In this document: one piece after another, positions 43,441-50,752 of the stretch | How positions within the stretch are numbered: the stretch's first letter is position 1 | Layout: every line of letters starts with the position of its first letter | NCBI RefSeq assembly: GCF_027706845.1 | Contig: NZ_JAQGCZ010000001.1 | Coordinates: 186,001 to 250,000 of the forward strand | Source of the DNA: Mycolicibacterium sp. BiH015 | Lineage (GTDB): Bacteria > Actinomycetota > Actinomycetes > Mycobacteriales > Mycobacteriaceae | Direction: 5' to 3' | Length of the DNA stretch: 64,000 nt | Translations under genes and position numbers: made by a program | Notes under the pieces: model-generated | The model's input: only the letters and a program-made list of their open reading frames with translations | Database searches by the model: none | What the model was told of the DNA's origin: nothing

Positions 43441-43868
43441 GCTCTTCGTGGATCGCAGTCATCGCCGTCCTGATCGCCGCGTTCGGCGTGGCGTTCGTCG
43501 TCGGTCGGCTGCTGACCTTGCGGTCGGGTCTGATCAGGGGAGCCAAGGAGTGGCCCACCCTCGGCGACGACGACATCGCCGAGCTGGGACTGTCAAAGGC
43601 GGGGCCGACGGTGCTGCACTTCACCGCCCTGTGGTGCGGACCGTGCGCAGCTGTGCGCCGAGTGGTGGACCAGGTGTGCGCGGACCTACCCGCGGTCTCC
43701 CATGTCGAGATCGACATGGACGCCAATCCCGAGGCGGCGCGTAAACTTTCGGTGCTTTCGCTGCCCACCACGTTCGTCTTCGACGCCGACGGTAGGCAGC
43801 GGTACCGCGCGTCGGGGGTGCCGACCGCCGCTGACCTGCGGTCAGCGCTTTCGGCGCTGTTGGCTTGA
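43437..43868 (+). CDS. thiX: Membrane-anchored thioredoxin-like protein ThiX
   Basis: This 143-residue protein has one N-terminal membrane helix (SSWIAVIAVLIAAFGVAFVV) and a thioredoxin domain with the active site ALWCGPCAAVRR and the cis-Pro loop LSLPTTFVF. The ATG at 43437 overlaps the lmeA stop. It corresponds to Rv0816c. It probably works in thiol redox at the membrane and lies just upstream of the cysteine-regulated sulfur operon. Confidence 0.9.
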   Translation: MSSSWIAVIAVLIAAFGVAFVVGRLLTLRSGLIRGAKEWPTLGDDDIAELGLSKAGPTVLHFTALWCGPCAAVRRVVDQVCADLPAVSHVEIDMDANPEAARKLSVLSLPTTFVFDADGRQRYRASGVPTAADLRSALSALLA

Positions 43869-43885
43869 TCACCCCCTCATTGGGT

Positions 43886-43891
43886 AAGCTG
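43886..43891 (+). promoter_or_regulatory. -10 box TAAGCT of the sulfur operon
   Basis: TAAGCT is followed by seven bases and then the GTG of the polycysteine leader at 43899, so the operon mRNA begins with the leader start codon. Confidence 0.65.
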
Positions 43892-43898
43892 TCAGCCG

Positions 43899-43991
43899 TG
43901 CCAGCCCGCATCGAGCTTCTGCTCACCAAGCGCCGCGCAGTCGATCTGTGCCGCGTCGCGGGTTGTTGCTGTTGTTGTTGCAGCTGCTGAG
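43899..43991 (+). CDS. Polycysteine leader peptide (cysteine-responsive attenuator)
   Basis: This 30-codon leaderless frame starts GTG 43899 and ends TGA 43991. The peptide is VPARIELLLTKRR..., ending in six consecutive cysteines, then Ser-Cys. It precedes DUF4395-cysA2-sseC2. In M. smegmatis, leaderless polycysteine frames upstream of sulfur operons were shown to act as cysteine-responsive attenuators: stalling at Cys codons when charged tRNA-Cys is low opens downstream expression. The same architecture is seen here. The KRR block and GC-rich following RNA (43992-44070) may form the alternative structures. Confidence 0.85.
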
Positions 43992-44078
43992 TAGCCGCGC
44001 CGTTCTTCGCGCCGCACTCTGCGACAGGCCGTTTCGGGTCCGCCGCGCCCAGCCCTACCGGACAACAGGAGCACAACT

Positions 44079-44540
44079 ATGTCGAACGTCACAGATCAGC
44101 GCATACCCGCACCGGTAGACGTGCGTGGACCGCGTTTCGGCGCCTGGATCTCCACTGTCGTCCTCGTCGCCGCGCTGCTGGTGTCCGCGGAAAGCCTCGT
44201 CGCGGCCGCCGTGATCCTCGGCGCGCAGGCCGTCGTCTTCGCGGTCGGCGCCACACTGGGCCCCCGGCGGCATCCGTACGGCCTGATCTTCGCCAGACTC
44301 GTGGCGCCGCGGCTGGGCCCCGTCACCGAACGTGAGCCGGTCCCGCCGCTGAAGTTCGCACAGCTCGTCGGCTTCGTCTTCGCCGCTGTCGGCGTCATCG
44401 GTTTCGCCGGCGGCCTCGCGCCGCTGGGCTTGGTCGCCACAGGACTTGCCCTCGTGGCGGCTTTTCTCAACGCAGCCTTCGGGATCTGCCTCGGCTGCCA
44501 GCTCTATCCGCTCGTCACACGCTTGACCCCCACCCATTAG
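44079..44540 (+). CDS. DUF4395 membrane protein
   Basis: This 153-residue protein has about four hydrophobic helices and a C-terminal CLGCQLYPL motif, typical of DUF4395 proteins linked to sulfurtransferase operons. The CxxC-type pair suggests handling of sulfane sulfur or thiols at the membrane (inference). Ribosome site CAGGAG lies seven bases before the ATG. It is the first structural gene after the polycysteine leader; cysA2 follows after 20 bp. Confidence 0.88.
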   Translation: MSNVTDQRIPAPVDVRGPRFGAWISTVVLVAALLVSAESLVAAAVILGAQAVVFAVGATLGPRRHPYGLIFARLVAPRLGPVTEREPVPPLKFAQLVGFVFAAVGVIGFAGGLAPLGLVATGLALVAAFLNAAFGICLGCQLYPLVTRLTPTH

Positions 44541-44560
44541 CAATCGAAAGGAATTCCGAC

Positions 44561-45394
44561 ATGGCACGCTCCGACGTCCTGGTCACAGCCGACTGGGCCG
44601 AGAGCAATCTCGACGCGCCGAACACCGTCTTCGTCGAGGTCGACGAGGACACCAGCGCCTACGAAACCGGTCACATCCCCGGCGCGATCCGGCTGGACTG
44701 GAAGACCGAACTGCAGGACCAGGTCAAGCGTGACTTCGTCGATCAGCAGCAGTTCTCGAAGCTGTTGTCGGACAAGGGAATCAGCAACGACGACACCGTC
44801 ATCCTCTACGGCGGCAACAACAACTGGTTCGCCGCGTACGCCTACTGGTATTTCAAGCTCTACGGCCACCAGAACGTCAAGCTGCTCGACGGGGGCCGCA
44901 AGAAGTGGGAGCTCGACGCGCGCCCGCTGTCCAAGGACGCTGTCAACCGCGAGAGCACCAGCTACACCGCCAAGGAGCCCGACAACAGCATCCGCGCGTT
45001 CCGCGACGAGGTCATCGCCGCGATCGGCACCAAGAACCTCGTCGACGTGCGCTCCCCTGACGAGTTCTCCGGCAAGATCCTGGCGCCGGCGCACCTGCCG
45101 CAGGAGCAGAGCCAGCGTCCCGGGCATATCCCGAGCGCCATCAATGTTCCGTGGAGCAAGGCGGCCAACGACGACGGCACCTTCAAGTCGGACGAGGACC
45201 TGGCCAAGCTCTACGCCGACGCGGGCCTGGACGGCGAGAAGGAGACCATCGCCTACTGCCGCATCGGTGAGCGCTCGTCGCACACCTGGTTCGTGCTGCA
45301 GGAGCTGCTGGGACACAAGAACGTCAAGAACTACGACGGCAGTTGGACAGAATACGGTTCCCTCGTGGGAGCCCCGATCGAGTTGGGAAGTTGA
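44561..45394 (+). CDS. cysA2: Thiosulfate sulfurtransferase CysA2 (rhodanese)
   Basis: This 277-residue tandem rhodanese has an inactive N-terminal domain (YGGNNNWFAAYAYWYFKLYG) and an active C-terminal domain with the persulfide Cys in YCRIGERSSHTWFVLQELLG near residue 233. It matches Rv0815c. It moves sulfur from thiosulfate to an acceptor thiol. AAGGA lies upstream of the ATG; sseC2 begins one base after its stop. Confidence 0.95.
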   Translation: MARSDVLVTADWAESNLDAPNTVFVEVDEDTSAYETGHIPGAIRLDWKTELQDQVKRDFVDQQQFSKLLSDKGISNDDTVILYGGNNNWFAAYAYWYFKLYGHQNVKLLDGGRKKWELDARPLSKDAVNRESTSYTAKEPDNSIRAFRDEVIAAIGTKNLVDVRSPDEFSGKILAPAHLPQEQSQRPGHIPSAINVPWSKAANDDGTFKSDEDLAKLYADAGLDGEKETIAYCRIGERSSHTWFVLQELLGHKNVKNYDGSWTEYGSLVGAPIELGS

Positions 45395-45395
45395 T

Positions 45396-45698
45396 ATGTG
45401 CTCTGCACCCAAGCAAGGACTGACGTTGCCCGCGAGCGTCGACCTTGAGAAGGAAACGGTCATCACCGGCCGTGTCGTGGACGGGTCCGGCCAGGCTGTG
45501 GGGGGTGCGTTCGTGCGCCTGCTGGACAGCTCGGACGAGTTCACCGCCGAGGTCGTCGCATCGGCGACCGGTGACTTCCGGTTCTTCGCCGCGCCGGGCA
45601 CGTGGACGCTGCGCGCCCTGTCACCGGCCGGTAACGGCGACGCCAGCGTCGCGCCGTCGGGCGCCGGGATTCACGAGGTCGACGTCAAGGTCGCGTGA
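45396..45698 (+). CDS. sseC2: SseC (DUF1416) sulfur-metabolism protein
   Basis: This 100-residue Ig-like/carboxypeptidase-regulatory-fold protein begins MCSAPKQGLTLPASVDLEKE and matches mycobacterial SseC (Rv0814c). It is always paired with cysA-type rhodanese genes; the exact role is unknown. The ATG lies one base after the cysA2 stop, so the two are coupled. Confidence 0.92.
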   Translation: MCSAPKQGLTLPASVDLEKETVITGRVVDGSGQAVGGAFVRLLDSSDEFTAEVVASATGDFRFFAAPGTWTLRALSPAGNGDASVAPSGAGIHEVDVKVA

Positions 45699-45866
45699 GT
45701 TCGGAGAGTTCACGCTCCGGTCACGGGGCGTTGCGCTGATCATGCTGTGAAAACGCTGCACGATTAGCTGTTGTCGGCGACTATATGGGTGAACCCGCAC
45801 TTTAGGGCGCGGGCCACCCCGACACCTTCGCGGCCTGCCGCGATACCGAACACCTAGGACCCGACA

Positions 45867-46190
45867 ATGAAGACCACGATCGCCTGCGCCGCATCTGCGG
45901 CCTTTGCCGCACTTGCTCTGTTCAGTGCTCCCGCGGCCTTTGCCCAGCCGGAGGAGGACTTCCTCACGGTGATCACCAACGGTGGTATCACGTGGCCGGC
46001 GGACAAGACCCCTCAGGTCATCGACACCGGGCGCGCCGTCTGCACCGACTGGTCCAACGGTGCCACCTTCGAGCAGGAAGTGGCCGATCTGACCAGTGTC
46101 ACCGATTGGTCGGATTACCAGGCCGGGTACTTCATCGGCGCCGCCACGGGCGCCTTCTGCCCCGAGTTCGAGTGGAAAGTCAGCCAGTAA
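45867..46190 (+). CDS. Secreted DUF732 family protein
   Basis: This 107-residue protein has a signal peptide (ACAASAAFAALALFSAPAAF then AQPEE) and a DUF732 domain with two cysteines (VCTDW and FCPEF) that probably pair. The family is common in mycobacteria and secreted; function unknown. The gene is followed by a strong terminator. The 168-bp interval before it holds no gene. Confidence 0.85.
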   Translation: MKTTIACAASAAFAALALFSAPAAFAQPEEDFLTVITNGGITWPADKTPQVIDTGRAVCTDWSNGATFEQEVADLTSVTDWSDYQAGYFIGAATGAFCPEFEWKVSQ

Positions 46191-46215
46191 CCGCAGTTTC
46201 ACGATGCGTCGACGG

Positions 46216-46242
46216 CCGCCGGGAGAGGATTTCTCCCGGCGG
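46216..46242 (+). terminator. Terminator of the DUF732 gene
   Basis: CCGCCGGGAGA (46216-46226), loop GGATT, TCTCCCGGCGG (46232-46242): a perfect 11-bp GC-rich stem followed by a T-rich stretch (TTAGACTTTCT). Confidence 0.85.
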
Positions 46243-46243
46243 T

Positions 46244-46249
46244 TAGACT
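46244..46249 (+). promoter_or_regulatory. -10 box TAGACT for a leaderless transcript
   Basis: TAGACT lies directly after the terminator stem and seven bases before GTG 46257, the start of the 32-residue membrane peptide gene. Confidence 0.6.
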
Positions 46250-46256
46250 TTCTGCT

Positions 46257-46355
46257 GTGGTGCTGTTTTTCGAACTCCTGCTGGTCGCGGCCGTCGTGGT
46301 GATCACGTGGTTCGCTCTGTACGCGCTCTACCGCCTCGTCACTGACGAGTCGTGA
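46257..46355 (+). CDS. Small single-helix membrane protein (32 residues)
   Basis: A 32-codon frame, [20 protein letters not shown] followed by [12 protein letters not shown], is one long hydrophobic helix with a short charged end. It begins at a leaderless GTG seven bases after TAGACT and its TGA overlaps the GTG of the nitrobindin-like gene (GTGA). Promoter, coupling and composition together support a real small protein, too short for most gene callers. Function is unknown; association with the haem protein or a membrane partner is a guess. Confidence 0.7.
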   Translation: MVLFFELLLVAAVVVITWFALYALYRLVTDES

Positions 46356-46981
46356 GCTCAGGCGACGAAGCGGTCGCCGCAGCTGCCGAACGAGCCAGGC
46401 AGACCGCCGCGCGCAACATCCCGGTTTTCGGCGACCTACCGCTGCCCTCGGACACCGCGAATCTGCGCGAGGGTGCCAACCTCGACGACGCCCTGCTGGC
46501 GCTGCTCCCACTCGTGGGTGTGTGGCGCGGCGAGGGCGAGGGTCGAGATGCCAACGGCGACTACCGATTCGGGCAGCAGATCGTGGTGTCGCACGACGGG
46601 CGTGACTACCTCAACTGGGAGGCGCGGTCGTGGCGCCTGGACGCCGAGGGCGCTTACGACAGTCACGACCTGCGGGAGACGGGCTTCTGGCGGTTCGTCA
46701 ACGATCCGGGCGATCCTGCCGAATCGCAGGCCATCGAACTTCTTCTGGCGCACTCGGCCGGCTATGTCGAACTGTTCTACGGGCGGCCGCTGAACCAGTC
46801 GTCGTGGGAGCTGGTCACCGATGCGCTCGCACGAAGCAAATCCGGTGTGCTCGTCGGGGGCGCCAAGCGGCTGTACGGGATCATCGACGGGGGGGACCTG
46901 GCCTACGTCGAGGAGCGCGTCGATGCCGACGGCGGTCTGGTCCCGCACCTGTCCGCGCGGCTGTCGAGGTTCGTCGGCTAG
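46352..46981 (+). CDS. Nitrobindin-like (THAP4/DUF1794) haem-binding beta-barrel protein
   Basis: This 209-residue protein corresponds to Rv0813c. A 45-residue Ala/Arg-rich N-terminus precedes the barrel, which shows the family signature [31 protein letters not shown] and [10 protein letters not shown]. Nitrobindins hold ferric haem and react with NO or peroxynitrite. The GTG start overlaps the stop of the small membrane protein. The stop overlaps the next GTG by one base. Confidence 0.88.
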   Translation: MSSGDEAVAAAAERARQTAARNIPVFGDLPLPSDTANLREGANLDDALLALLPLVGVWRGEGEGRDANGDYRFGQQIVVSHDGRDYLNWEARSWRLDAEGAYDSHDLRETGFWRFVNDPGDPAESQAIELLLAHSAGYVELFYGRPLNQSSWELVTDALARSKSGVLVGGAKRLYGIIDGGDLAYVEERVDADGGLVPHLSARLSRFVG

Positions 46982-47247
46982 TGCGTCGCTTGGGTGTGTA
47001 CGCGGCGATCGCCGCGGCAGCGGCGGTCACCGCGTGCTCGGCGCAGTCCGAGCCCGCCGGGGAATCAACCCCGAGCTCGGTGACGCCGAGCGTGGGGCAC
47101 GGTGCGTTCGCCTACTGCCTCAGTCAGCACGGTGTCCCCGCACCTCCGGGACCGGCCGCCGATCCGCCTGCCGGGGTCGACCGAAAGACCTGGGAGACGG
47201 CCATGTCGGAATGCGCGTCACTGGCTCCGGGACCCGGTCCTAGCTAA
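46981..47247 (+). CDS. Small lipoprotein
   Basis: An 88-codon frame starts at GTG 46981, sharing one base with the nitrobindin stop (TAGTG). It has a lipoprotein signal ([20 protein letters not shown], lipobox VTAC), a Ser/Pro linker and a short domain with two cysteines (AYCLSQHGVP, SECASLAPG). It is probably anchored at the outer face. No family recognised. Its end overlaps the convergent binding-protein gene by eight bases. Confidence 0.75.
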   Translation: MRRLGVYAAIAAAAAVTACSAQSEPAGESTPSSVTPSVGHGAFAYCLSQHGVPAPPGPAADPPAGVDRKTWETAMSECASLAPGPGPS

Positions 47248-48109
47248 GCACCGGCGCGCGTCCCGCGTCGGCGAGCCAGCGCTGCTGCAGCAGCGCGAGC
47301 GTTCCGTCGTCCCGCAGTGAATCGACGGCCCAGGACACGCAGCGGGTGAGTGAACTGCCGTGGTCGAGCACGATGCCGAACTGCTCGACACCCGACTGGT
47401 CCGGGCCGCCGTCGTCGGGCAGCTGCCCGATCATGACGCCGCCGTTGAGTTCGTTGGCGACCGCGAACGCCGTCGGCAGGTCAGCGACCATGGCGTCGAT
47501 CTTGCCGTCGACCAACGCCATCTTGGCGTCGACGTTGGTGTTGTAGACCTCCACCGGGGTGGACGTTTCCAGCGTCGTCGCCGCGCTGTGGCTCGTCGAT
47601 CCGACTTGCGCGCCGAGCCGCAGCCCGCGCAGATCGTCGAGTGTCCGCGCCGTCGCGGCCGGCGAGGTGCGCACGGTGACCACCGCCTGGGTGACGTCGA
47701 AGTAGGGCGCCGAGAAGTCGACCGCGGCGCGGCGCTGCTCGGTGATCGAGAACTGGGACAGGTTGGCGTCGAAGGTCTTGGGGCCCGGCGCCAGGGCGGC
47801 GTTGAACGGAACCCGCACCCAGCGCACGTCGTCGGCGGAGTAACTCAGCTCGGCCGCGACGGCGTAGGCGAGTGCCGATTCGAACCCTTCCCCGTTGGTC
47901 GGGTCGTCCCCGAGGTACCACGGCGGGTAGACGGGCTGGTCGGCACCGAAGGTGAGGATTCCGGGATAGAGGGTGGCGAGCTCGTCTTTGCGGCACTTGG
48001 TTCCGTCCAGGGCGGGGGCGGTGACCGTGGCTGCGGGCGTGCACCCGGCGACGGTCAGCACCGTCAGTGCGACAACCGTCCTCCACCCTGCGATGGACGA
48101 CGGAGGCAT
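47240..48109 (-). CDS. Polar amino acid-type solute-binding lipoprotein (SBP_bac_3)
   Basis: This 289-residue protein has a lipoprotein signal (ALTVLTVAGC near residue 23) and a family 3 binding domain: NGEGFESALAYAVAAEL, NLSQFSITEQRRAAVDFSAPYFDVTQAV, LRGLRLGAQVGSTSHSA. Such proteins bind Glu, Gln or other polar amino acids. No permease or ATPase is adjacent, so it is an orphan that may feed a remote importer. Its upstream region contains a strong hairpin at 48160-48210. Confidence 0.88.
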   Translation of the reverse strand: MPPSSIAGWRTVVALTVLTVAGCTPAATVTAPALDGTKCRKDELATLYPGILTFGADQPVYPPWYLGDDPTNGEGFESALAYAVAAELSYSADDVRWVRVPFNAALAPGPKTFDANLSQFSITEQRRAAVDFSAPYFDVTQAVVTVRTSPAATARTLDDLRGLRLGAQVGSTSHSAATTLETSTPVEVYNTNVDAKMALVDGKIDAMVADLPTAFAVANELNGGVMIGQLPDDGGPDQSGVEQFGIVLDHGSSLTRCVSWAVDSLRDDGTLALLQQRWLADAGRAPVLS

Positions 48110-48159
48110 GGCCGCATCATTGCAGATTCTGGAGTTTGTGCAGCTTCAGATATGGAGCG

Positions 48160-48210
48160 GCCCCCGAGCCGTGGTTCCTGGTCGGACAAGACCAGAAGGC
48201 TCGGGGGCCG
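48160..48210. terminator. Strong two-part hairpin between pabC and the solute-binding gene
   Basis: Outer arms GGCCCCCGAGCC/GGCTCGGGGGCC form a perfect 12-bp stem; inside, CTGGTC/GACCAG form a 6-bp stem around GGACAA. It ends reverse-strand transcription from pabC or the small frame at 48269, or attenuates the solute-binding gene that starts 51 bp further on. The interval 48110-48382 otherwise holds only the small frame described separately. Confidence 0.65.
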
Positions 48211-48268
48211 GGTGACTGCGGGGAATTCGCCAGCGCGCACAGGTGCGACGAGCGCTCTCCCGGCGCTG

Positions 48269-48326
48269 CTAGCTCGCAGCCACCTCACATGTCCATAAGT
48301 CACTCAATTTGTCGGACCACCTCCTT
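48269..48326 (-). other. Extended Shine-Dalgarno AAGGAGGTGGTCC with a 12-codon frame behind it
   Basis: On the reverse strand, AAGGAGG (48320-48326) lies within a 13-base match, bar one mismatch, to the sequence complementary to the 16S rRNA 3' end. Twelve bases later TTG 48307 opens a 12-codon frame, LSDLWTCEVAAS, stop TAG at 48269. Other starts nearby give longer or shorter frames. The very strong ribosome site suggests a translated leader or small protein after pabC. I cannot name it. Confidence 0.4.
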
Positions 48327-48382
48327 CCCTGTGTACACGCGACCGTACCCGCGCTTCGCCAGGGCGACAACCGATTTAGCGC

Positions 48383-49264
48383 TCAGCGATCGCAAAGGAT
48401 GGCGGCGTCGACCAGTGCCGCCACCTCGTCCGCCAACGGTGTGTCCGGCAGGCGCACCCCGTCGAGGGTGTGTACGCGCGCCGCGAGGGTGATGCTGGAG
48501 ATCAGCCACACCCCTTGTGCGCCAACGAGATCGGCGGGCGTGAGGGCCTCGTAGTCGCAGTCGTAGCCCTTGTTGCGGGCCACCTCGAAGAGCGCCTGCT
48601 GCGTGGTGCCGCGCAGGATCGGATACCAGGGCGGCGGCGTCAGCAGGCAGGTGCGGCCGTCCTCGGAGGATGTCGCGATGACGACCGTGGAGCGCGGCCC
48701 TTCCAGGATGTGGCCGTCGGTGCTGACGAAGATCACGTCGCCCGCGCCGTGCCGTTCGGCGTGCCGCAGCGCGGCCATGTTGATCGCATAGGACAGGGTC
48801 TTGGCTCCTGCCAGCAGCCACGGCATCGAGTCGCCGCCGTCGGAGGCCAGCCCGCGGGCCAGGGTCAGCGCGGCGAGGCCGTGGCGGCGCACATCGGCCA
48901 CACGGCCCGGCACAGCGCCGATCGTGGCGTATGCGGTCGGCGCCGAACCGTGCTCCCGGCCGCGCGAGTACACCAGCCGCAGCACGCCTTCCTGCCCTCC
49001 GCCCGCCAGCCAGGCTTCGACCGCGACGTCGACCGCGGTACGCCACTGCGACGCGTCGGGTGCGGGCAGGTCGACCAACTGTGCCGAGTGCGCCAGCCGC
49101 GACAGGTGTGCCTCGAGCAGACATGGACGTCCGTCGCGGACGAGCAGCGTCTCGAAGATGCCGTCACCGCGCACGGCAGCGAGGTCGTCGGCGTGCAGAA
49201 AGGGCAATTGCGGGTCGTGCAGCTGCCCGTCGAGGGTGACGAGGACGCCCGGATGGTCCGCCAT
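48383..49264 (-). CDS. pabC: Class IV aminotransferase: 4-amino-4-deoxychorismate lyase / D-amino acid transaminase-like
   Basis: This 293-residue fold-type IV PLP enzyme has Lys155 in LLAGAKTLSYAINM and the phosphate-binding region EGPRSTVVIAT. It corresponds to Rv0812, for which aminodeoxychorismate lyase (p-aminobenzoate, hence folate, synthesis) and D-amino acid transaminase activities are reported. The ATG at 49264 has TACGCT eight bases upstream, giving a nearly leaderless mRNA. It diverges from the folate-binding ygfZ gene. Confidence 0.88.
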   Translation of the reverse strand: MADHPGVLVTLDGQLHDPQLPFLHADDLAAVRGDGIFETLLVRDGRPCLLEAHLSRLAHSAQLVDLPAPDASQWRTAVDVAVEAWLAGGGQEGVLRLVYSRGREHGSAPTAYATIGAVPGRVADVRRHGLAALTLARGLASDGGDSMPWLLAGAKTLSYAINMAALRHAERHGAGDVIFVSTDGHILEGPRSTVVIATSSEDGRTCLLTPPPWYPILRGTTQQALFEVARNKGYDCDYEALTPADLVGAQGVWLISSITLAARVHTLDGVRLPDTPLADEVAALVDAAILCDR

Positions 49265-49303
49265 GGGAAATCAGCGTAGCCGCGGCGCCACGACCGCGAA
49301 TCG

Positions 49304-49309
49304 TAGAGT
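49304..49309 (+). promoter_or_regulatory. -10 box TAGAGT for leaderless ygfZ
   Basis: TAGAGT is followed by six bases and then ATG 49316, leaderless spacing. Confidence 0.55.
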
Positions 49310-49315
49310 TGAGGT

Positions 49316-50410
49316 ATGGCTTGGACGTCCGAAGTACCCGCCCCCGACGACGGCCCCGACGCCGGCGCCGTCTGGCACTACGGCGACCCGTTCGGCGAGC
49401 AACGCGCCGCAGCCGACAGCGCCGTCGTCGTCGACCGCTCGCACCGCGCGGTGCTGGTGTTGACCGGGGCGGAGCGCAACTCTTGGCTGCACACCATCTC
49501 CAGCCAACACGTCAGCGCGCTGCCCGACGGCGCCGTCGTCGAGAATCTGAGCCTCGACGGCCAGGGGCGTGTGGAAGACCACTGGCTGCAGACGCAGCTC
49601 GACGGGCGCACGGTCCTCGACACCGAGCCGTGGCGGGGTGAGCCGCTGCTGGCCTTCCTCCGCAAGATGGTTTTCTGGGCCGACGTCGTCGTGGAACCTT
49701 CCGACCTTGCAGTGTTGTCCCTGCTGGGCCCTGCGCTCGCCGAGCAACCGGTCCTCGATGCGCTGGGGCTGGCCGCGCTTCCCGGGGAGGGTAGCGCGGT
49801 GGAGCTGGACGGTGGCGGTTTCGTGCGACGGATGCCCGGTTCCTGCCTCGAGGTCGAAGTCCTCGTCCCGCGATCCGACGTGGCAGCGTGGCGCGACAAG
49901 GTGGTGGCGGCAGGCGTGCGACCGGCGGGCGTGTGGACCTACGAGGCACACCGGGTCGCCGCGCAGCGGCCGCGACTCTTGGTCGACACCGACGAACGCA
50001 CCATCCCGCACGAGGTCGGCTGGATCGGCGGCCCCGGGGTCGGGGCGGTGCATCTCGACAAGGGCTGCTACCGCGGGCAGGAAACCGTCGCCCGTGTCCA
50101 CAACCTCGGCAAGCCGCCGCGGATGCTGGTGCTGCTCCACCTCGACGGCGCGACGGATCGGCCGAGTCCGGGTGACCCTCTGCTCGCGGGCGGCCGCACG
50201 ATCGGCCGGCTGGGCACCGTCGTCGACCATGTCGATGAGGGCGCGATCGCGTTGGCCCTGATCAAGCGCGGCCTGCCGGCGGACACCGCGCTGACGACCG
50301 GCGGCGACGTACAGGTGACCGCCGCAATAGACCCCGATTCGGTGCCGCCTGCCGACGTCGTGGGCGCCGGCCGGCTCGCCATCGAGCGGCTGCGCGGCGG
50401 CGCCGTCTGA
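49316..50410 (+). CDS. ygfZ: Folate-binding protein YgfZ (iron-sulfur cluster repair)
   Basis: This 364-residue protein has the GcvT-like tetrahydrofolate-binding fold and the invariant YgfZ motif KGCYRGQETVAR, whose Cys is needed for function in other bacteria. It corresponds to Rv0811c. YgfZ proteins support Fe-S enzymes under oxidative stress. The divergent pabC gene supplies folate precursor, a sensible pairing. Confidence 0.92.
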   Translation: MAWTSEVPAPDDGPDAGAVWHYGDPFGEQRAAADSAVVVDRSHRAVLVLTGAERNSWLHTISSQHVSALPDGAVVENLSLDGQGRVEDHWLQTQLDGRTVLDTEPWRGEPLLAFLRKMVFWADVVVEPSDLAVLSLLGPALAEQPVLDALGLAALPGEGSAVELDGGGFVRRMPGSCLEVEVLVPRSDVAAWRDKVVAAGVRPAGVWTYEAHRVAAQRPRLLVDTDERTIPHEVGWIGGPGVGAVHLDKGCYRGQETVARVHNLGKPPRMLVLLHLDGATDRPSPGDPLLAGGRTIGRLGTVVDHVDEGAIALALIKRGLPADTALTTGGDVQVTAAIDPDSVPPADVVGAGRLAIERLRGGAV

Positions 50411-50557
50411 GGCTGCGATGTGAAAAGCGGCGCTTCATCAGGGCCTGCCAGCGCCACGGCCCAAGGCACGGTAAAGTGACCGCAGGACAATAAACACACT
50501 CAGATCGGAGCCGCTCAGTGATTGGGCCGCTCCGTTATTGCGCGAGGGGGTTCCCCC

Positions 50558-50740
50558 ATGGGCCGCGGCCGGGCAAAGGCAAAGCAGACCAAGGTTGCAC
50601 GCGAGTTGAAATACAACACGCCGCAGACCGATTTCGAGCGGCTACAGCGCGAGCTGTCCAACGCTCCCGACGACCACCGCAATGGCAGTGATGCGCCTGC
50701 GGACGACGGCTGGGCCGACGAGGACGACTGGCGGCGCTGA
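50558..50740 (+). CDS. DUF3073 small protein
   Basis: This 60-residue protein begins with a basic stretch (MGRGRAKAKQTKVARELKYN) and ends very acidic (DDGWADEDDWRR). It matches Rv0810c. GAGGGGG lies eight bases before the ATG; a longer in-frame start at 50522 would run over this ribosome site. It is conserved across actinobacteria, with nucleic-acid binding suggested by the basic end but not shown. It converges with purM. Confidence 0.88.
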   Translation: MGRGRAKAKQTKVARELKYNTPQTDFERLQRELSNAPDDHRNGSDAPADDGWADEDDWRR

Positions 50741-50752
50741 CCCCGCCAGTCC

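Noticed and set aside
43960..43990. TGT/TTG-rich tract as a simple-sequence repeat
   Set aside because: It is explained as in-frame Cys codons of the attenuator peptide.
48064..48303. 79-codon reverse frame overlapping the solute-binding gene start
   Set aside because: It reads through the 12-bp hairpin and into the signal peptide of the real gene; composition is not protein-like. A short conserved leader in this region remains possible and is reported separately.
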